This document shows, piece after piece, positions 60,889-64,000 of a stretch of 64,000 nucleotides of DNA (positions are counted from its first letter, which is position 1; each line of letters opens with the position of its first letter). This DNA comes from Halobacteriovoraceae bacterium. Its GTDB lineage: Bacteria; Bdellovibrionota; Bacteriovoracia; Bacteriovoracales; Bacteriovoracaceae. The position numbers were made by a program, and so were the translations under genes. The DNA lies in contig PAMZ01000021.1 in assembly GCA_002707495.1 (NCBI GenBank), forward strand, positions 186,001 to 250,000, given 5' to 3'. Below the pieces are notes generated by a model. That model was given only the letters and a program-made list of their open reading frames with translations. It was not told the origin of the DNA and did no database searches.

Positions 60889-61992
60889 CTACTCTAAAAT
60901 AAAATATAAGGGATCAACGGCGATACCGTTAACCCTAACTTCATAATGCAAATGTGGCCCCGTCGAATAACCTGATGAACCTACTTTAGCTATCAGATCA
61001 CCACGTTGGACTCTTTTACCATTTTTAGTCATTATCTTTTGTGAGTGAGCATATATTGTTTCTATTCCATAACCATGATCAATTTGAACAAAAAGTCCAA
61101 AGCCTGCTTTATTCCCTGCATAGGTAACTATTCCATCAGCCGGGGCGTAAATAGGTGTGCCAAAGCTTGCACCGACATCTAGTCCTTCATGCATTTTTCT
61201 CACACCAGCTGTAGGAGAAATTCTGTGTCCAAAATAACTAGTTATCCAGCCATTTGTGGGAAGAATACTTGGAGTAGAGCGAAGAATACTTTCCTTATCT
61301 AGAAGGTGCTGATCTAGTCCATGAACTTTCACTTCGAGTTCACTGGCAAGGTCCCTAATCTTTTTAAATTTAAAATCAAAAGATGCATACTCTTGAGAGA
61401 GTTCAAAGCTTTTTTTCACAAGGTCAGAAAACTTTCGGGTGATTTTATATTTTTGAGTCAAACCAAAATTTGAAGCAATCTTTTCGTCGTAGAGATCTTT
61501 GAGTTCAAGATAGGTTGGATCATTTTTGAAATTATTAAGTTCTTCTTCCAAGTTAACATCATCAAGAAAAGTCTGCTGCTGTTGCTGTTGTCCAGCTTGG
61601 CGATTTTGAGGAGGGTGATCATCCATCATCATTTCTCTGGATTCACTATTTGCAGGTTTTACGGGGGCAGCCTTTGTGACATCCTCTAGTCCAGTAATGA
61701 TGCGAAGTTTTTGCTCAAAAGTTTTTATTCTTTGAAGGTCATCGGCGACTGCGTTTACCTTCATTTGAAATAATTGAATTTGCTCTCGTAACTGTCTATT
61801 TTCTAGACTTAAATGTTTGTTTTCGGAAATCTGTAAATTAATCCGACGATAATCATAGACGAAAATTCCAAAAACAATCGAGAATATAACGAAGACCACT
61901 GGCAATGAGCGAACAAATATTCCGGGAATTCTAATTGATCGCACACCTTTTTCTTGCTCGGGCACGATCATTATTGTGTAGTGTTTATCCAA
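60889..61992 (-). CDS. M23-family metallopeptidase with N-terminal membrane anchor
   Basis: 367 residues, TTG start. One N-terminal membrane helix (VVFVIFSIVFGIFV) is followed by a coiled coil (about 50-110), a Gln-rich linker (QQQQQ) and a second helical part. The C-terminal 110 residues are LytM/M23: HEGLDVGASFGTPIYAPADG (first zinc His/Asp), then IETIYAHSQ and GPHLHYEV (HxH). It probably cleaves peptidoglycan cross-links in the periplasm, or activates amidases. Confidence 0.92.
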   Translation of the reverse strand: MDKHYTIMIVPEQEKGVRSIRIPGIFVRSLPVVFVIFSIVFGIFVYDYRRINLQISENKHLSLENRQLREQIQLFQMKVNAVADDLQRIKTFEQKLRIITGLEDVTKAAPVKPANSESREMMMDDHPPQNRQAGQQQQQQTFLDDVNLEEELNNFKNDPTYLELKDLYDEKIASNFGLTQKYKITRKFSDLVKKSFELSQEYASFDFKFKKIRDLASELEVKVHGLDQHLLDKESILRSTPSILPTNGWITSYFGHRISPTAGVRKMHEGLDVGASFGTPIYAPADGIVTYAGNKAGFGLFVQIDHGYGIETIYAHSQKIMTKNGKRVQRGDLIAKVGSSGYSTGPHLHYEVRVNGIAVDPLYFILE

Positions 61993-62071
61993 TTAACTTA
62001 CTCCATCAAGTTAGGAGTATTTTAGGTGTGTTTGACCTAAAAGGCAACGATTCCAGCCAGTTAGTTTCAAG

Positions 62072-62887
62072 CTACTTGGCCAAAACTAAAATGACAGAGA
62101 TATTGTCCTGACCACCATTGAGATTTGCTTGGTTAATCAGATTTTTCACCGCATCATTCAGGTTCTCATCTGTTGCCTGAGAGGGGTTTGGGATTTTACT
62201 ATTGATGATATTAATAATGTCAGCATCTGCTACTTTCCCATGCAGTCCGTCACTACAAATAAGAAAAAGATCATTTTTAGAGATTTTATACTTATACGTA
62301 TCAACTTCTACTTCGGCTTCAAAACCTACAGTTCTTATCAAAACATTTTTTTGAGGGTCTTGTTTAGCTTCTTCTCTATTATAGATTCCTAGATTTAGTT
62401 TTTCTTGTACCAAAGAGTGATCTTTTGAGAGTTGATATAATTTTCTCTGGTTCACCAAATAAATTCTTGAATCGCCAATATTGGCAATATTCATATGCTT
62501 GTCATCAAGAAGAATACAACTGATGGTAGTTCCCATTCCTCTAAGATCAGCATTTTTTTGTCCATGCTCATAGATAGATCTATTAATATGTTTAACTGCA
62601 CTTTCTAAAAGCTCAGGAACTTCCATTTTTTGAGAATGCTGAGCAAAAAATTTTGGGAATAAACGTACTGACATCTGCGAGGCAATATCCCCACCATTAT
62701 GTCCACCCATTCCATCGGCAACGGCAAAAAAATGATATTCAGGCAGCAAACAAATCGAGTCTTGATTTGTTTTTCTCTTCATGCCTATATCAGATCCACC
62801 GAATGATATAACCGGCAAACTTCCCTCCAAGTCTTTGAAATCTAATTCTATTATAACTAAGTGATTGATATGTTCAAATAATTTCAT
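62072..62887 (-). CDS. PP2C-family Ser/Thr protein phosphatase
   Basis: 271 residues from 62887. Metal-binding Asp in RKTNQDS, VADGMGGHNGGD, RGMGTTIS, NIGDSRIYL, LICSDGLHG and GGQDNISVILV are the eleven-motif core. It removes phosphate from Ser/Thr, in bacteria often opposing PASTA or PrkA-like kinases. The N-terminal 40 residues before RKTNQDS are unusual for this family (the catalytic fold normally starts close to it). It is divergent from the PrkA gene. Confidence 0.92.
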   Translation of the reverse strand: MKLFEHINHLVIIELDFKDLEGSLPVISFGGSDIGMKRKTNQDSICLLPEYHFFAVADGMGGHNGGDIASQMSVRLFPKFFAQHSQKMEVPELLESAVKHINRSIYEHGQKNADLRGMGTTISCILLDDKHMNIANIGDSRIYLVNQRKLYQLSKDHSLVQEKLNLGIYNREEAKQDPQKNVLIRTVGFEAEVEVDTYKYKISKNDLFLICSDGLHGKVADADIINIINSKIPNPSQATDENLNDAVKNLINQANLNGGQDNISVILVLAK

Positions 62888-62982
62888 AGTTGAGTTGTTT
62901 ACTTGGTTGAAAAAGAGTTTCAAATTGCTGAAATTAAAGGTGTTTTTATGTTAAAATTAATATGTGCCTCGGGAGGAACTGT

Positions 62983-64000
62983 ATGAGTATAGATATTAAT
63001 GAGTTTATGGAAAAAAATTATTCAAAAAAGGATTTCTCACATTTGCATTGGGAAGGATCTTTTCAAGACTATATAAACCTTGTGGTAAAAAATCCGCATG
63101 TTGCTCGTAATTCATTTCAACGAGTACATGACATGATTTTATCCTATGGAACTTCGACTTATACAGAATATAAAAAAGAAATTACTCGCTACCATTTTTT
63201 TGATGATCCCATAGAGAACGGAAAAGATGCGATCTTCGGTATAGATGTACACCTTATGAAGCTTGTGAACTTTTTTAAGTCCGCAGCTAAAGGATATGGA
63301 ACAGAAAAGAGGGTTCTTCTTCTACACGGTCCAGTCGGGTCGGCAAAGTCATCTATTTCAAGATTATTAAAAAAGGGATTAGAGCATTACTCTAGAACCG
63401 ATGAAGGTGCACTCTACACTTATGAATGGCATACCCCGGAAGAAGAAGAAATCTTAGGTGGGGCAAAAATTTTTCCAAGCCCAATGCATGAAGAGCCTTT
63501 AAAGCTAATACCTCAGGAAGTTAGAGTTCAGTTCTTAGAAGATTTAAATGGAAGAATTGATTCAGATAGAAAGATAAAGATTAAAGGGGAGGTGAATCCG
63601 GCCTGTCGTTTCATCATGTCTGAGTTCATGAAAAAATTCGATGGTGATTGGCGTACAGTTATGAACCATATAAGAGTAAAAAGACTTATCCTTTCAGAAA
63701 AAGATAGGATTGGAATTGGAACTTTCCAACCAAAAGATGAGAAAAATCAAGATTCAACAGAACTTACTGGTGATATCAATTACAGGAAAATTGCTTTGTA
63801 TGGTTCGGACTCAGATCCGAGGGCCTTTAATTTTGACGGTGAATTTAATATCGCTAACAGGGGGATTGTTGAGTTCATCGAAATGCTTAAGCTTGATGTG
63901 GCGTTCTTGTATGACTTATTAGGTGCTTCTCAAGAGCAGTCAATTAAACCTAAGAAATTCGCCCAAACAGATATAGATGAAGTTATTTTAGGACATACAA
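62983..64000 (+). CDS. prkA: PrkA-family serine protein kinase (partial, C-terminus outside window)
   Basis: The ATG at 62983 has GGGAGGA upstream and the frame stays open to the window end (339 codons; PrkA is usually about 640). [24 protein letters not shown] and the Walker [10 protein letters not shown] belong to the PrkA AAA+ module; [13 protein letters not shown] and [11 protein letters not shown] follow as in PrkA. The kinase phosphorylates Ser and is often grouped with YeaH and SpoVR, which would lie beyond the window. It is divergent from a PP2C phosphatase, a plausible opposing pair. Confidence 0.95.
   Translation, partial: MSIDINEFMEKNYSKKDFSHLHWEGSFQDYINLVVKNPHVARNSFQRVHDMILSYGTSTYTEYKKEITRYHFFDDPIENGKDAIFGIDVHLMKLVNFFKSAAKGYGTEKRVLLLHGPVGSAKSSISRLLKKGLEHYSRTDEGALYTYEWHTPEEEEILGGAKIFPSPMHEEPLKLIPQEVRVQFLEDLNGRIDSDRKIKIKGEVNPACRFIMSEFMKKFDGDWRTVMNHIRVKRLILSEKDRIGIGTFQPKDEKNQDSTELTGDINYRKIALYGSDSDPRAFNFDGEFNIANRGIVEFIEMLKLDVAFLYDLLGASQEQSIKPKKFAQTDIDEVILGHT

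Noticed and set aside
1..64000. tRNA, rRNA, IS element, prophage or attachment site
   Set aside because: None seen on reading both strands: no tRNA-like arm sequences with CCA ends, no transposase or integrase frames, no long direct or inverted repeats flanking a gene block.

Overview
The window is AT-rich chromosomal DNA from a Gram-negative bacterium. It has lipoprotein signal peptides, beta-barrel proteins ending in Phe, a SecA with its zinc tail, and many PilZ and OM proteins. A small histone-fold protein like those of Bdellovibrio, a mevalonate isoprenoid operon, and many secreted proteins of no recognised family together suggest a Bdellovibrio-and-like organism, most likely of the Bacteriovorax/Halobacteriovorax type. 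That placement is inference; there is no rRNA or marker tree here. Genes are packed tightly, with ATGA or abutting junctions in operons and convergent genes that touch or overlap at their stops. I see no IS element, prophage, CRISPR array, tRNA or rRNA.

Layout. 1-2.5 kb: a partial RapA (SWI2/SNF2 ATPase), then a small unknown gene. 3-5.4 kb: MsrB-MsrA fusion, FMN reductase, D-2-hydroxyacid dehydrogenase. 5.6 kb: bacterial histone with its own promoter and terminator. 5.8-7.1 kb: DUF420 and TSUP membrane proteins. 7.2-11.6 kb: an operon of a double-GNAT protein, a LuxE-like acyl synthetase and a LuxC-PaaK fusion, with no luciferase. 11.7-15.3 kb: fructose-bisphosphate aldolase, a small PilZ protein and several secreted unknowns. 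15.4-15.75 kb: a sigma-54-type promoter, a structured leader and a 41-residue membrane peptide. 15.8-28.5 kb: MFS transporter, lipoproteins, YaaA, RluE, YciH, a PilZ protein, acyl-CoA dehydrogenase, thioredoxin-like lipoprotein, Na+/solute symporter, SrkA kinase and YchJ.

28.6-32.9 kb: one gene for a 1424-residue cysteine-rich secreted protein with a glycine-zipper hydrophobic segment. 33-41 kb: an orphan response regulator, Maf, gamma carbonic anhydrase, arginine decarboxylase, a cyclic-nucleotide-binding protein with a degenerate SGNH/TPR partner, and a pair of U32 proteins of which only one keeps the Fe-S cysteines. 43.5-50.6 kb: an eight-gene operon carrying type 2 IPP isomerase, class II HMG-CoA reductase, a GHMP kinase in the phosphomevalonate-kinase slot, diphosphomevalonate decarboxylase and mevalonate kinase, flanked by an RsmI-like methylase and a PilZ protein. 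50.6-64 kb: crotonase, TrxB, two paralogous OM proteins, GlpD, a YbjQ protein with acidic hexapeptide repeats, SecA, an M23 peptidase, and a PP2C phosphatase divergent from a PrkA-type kinase that runs off the window.

The most notable signals are the sigma-54/leader/micropeptide unit, the lux-like acyl cassette, the giant secreted protein, the asymmetric U32 pair, and a set of genes whose -10 box lies 5-7 bases before the start codon, which predicts leaderless mRNAs.
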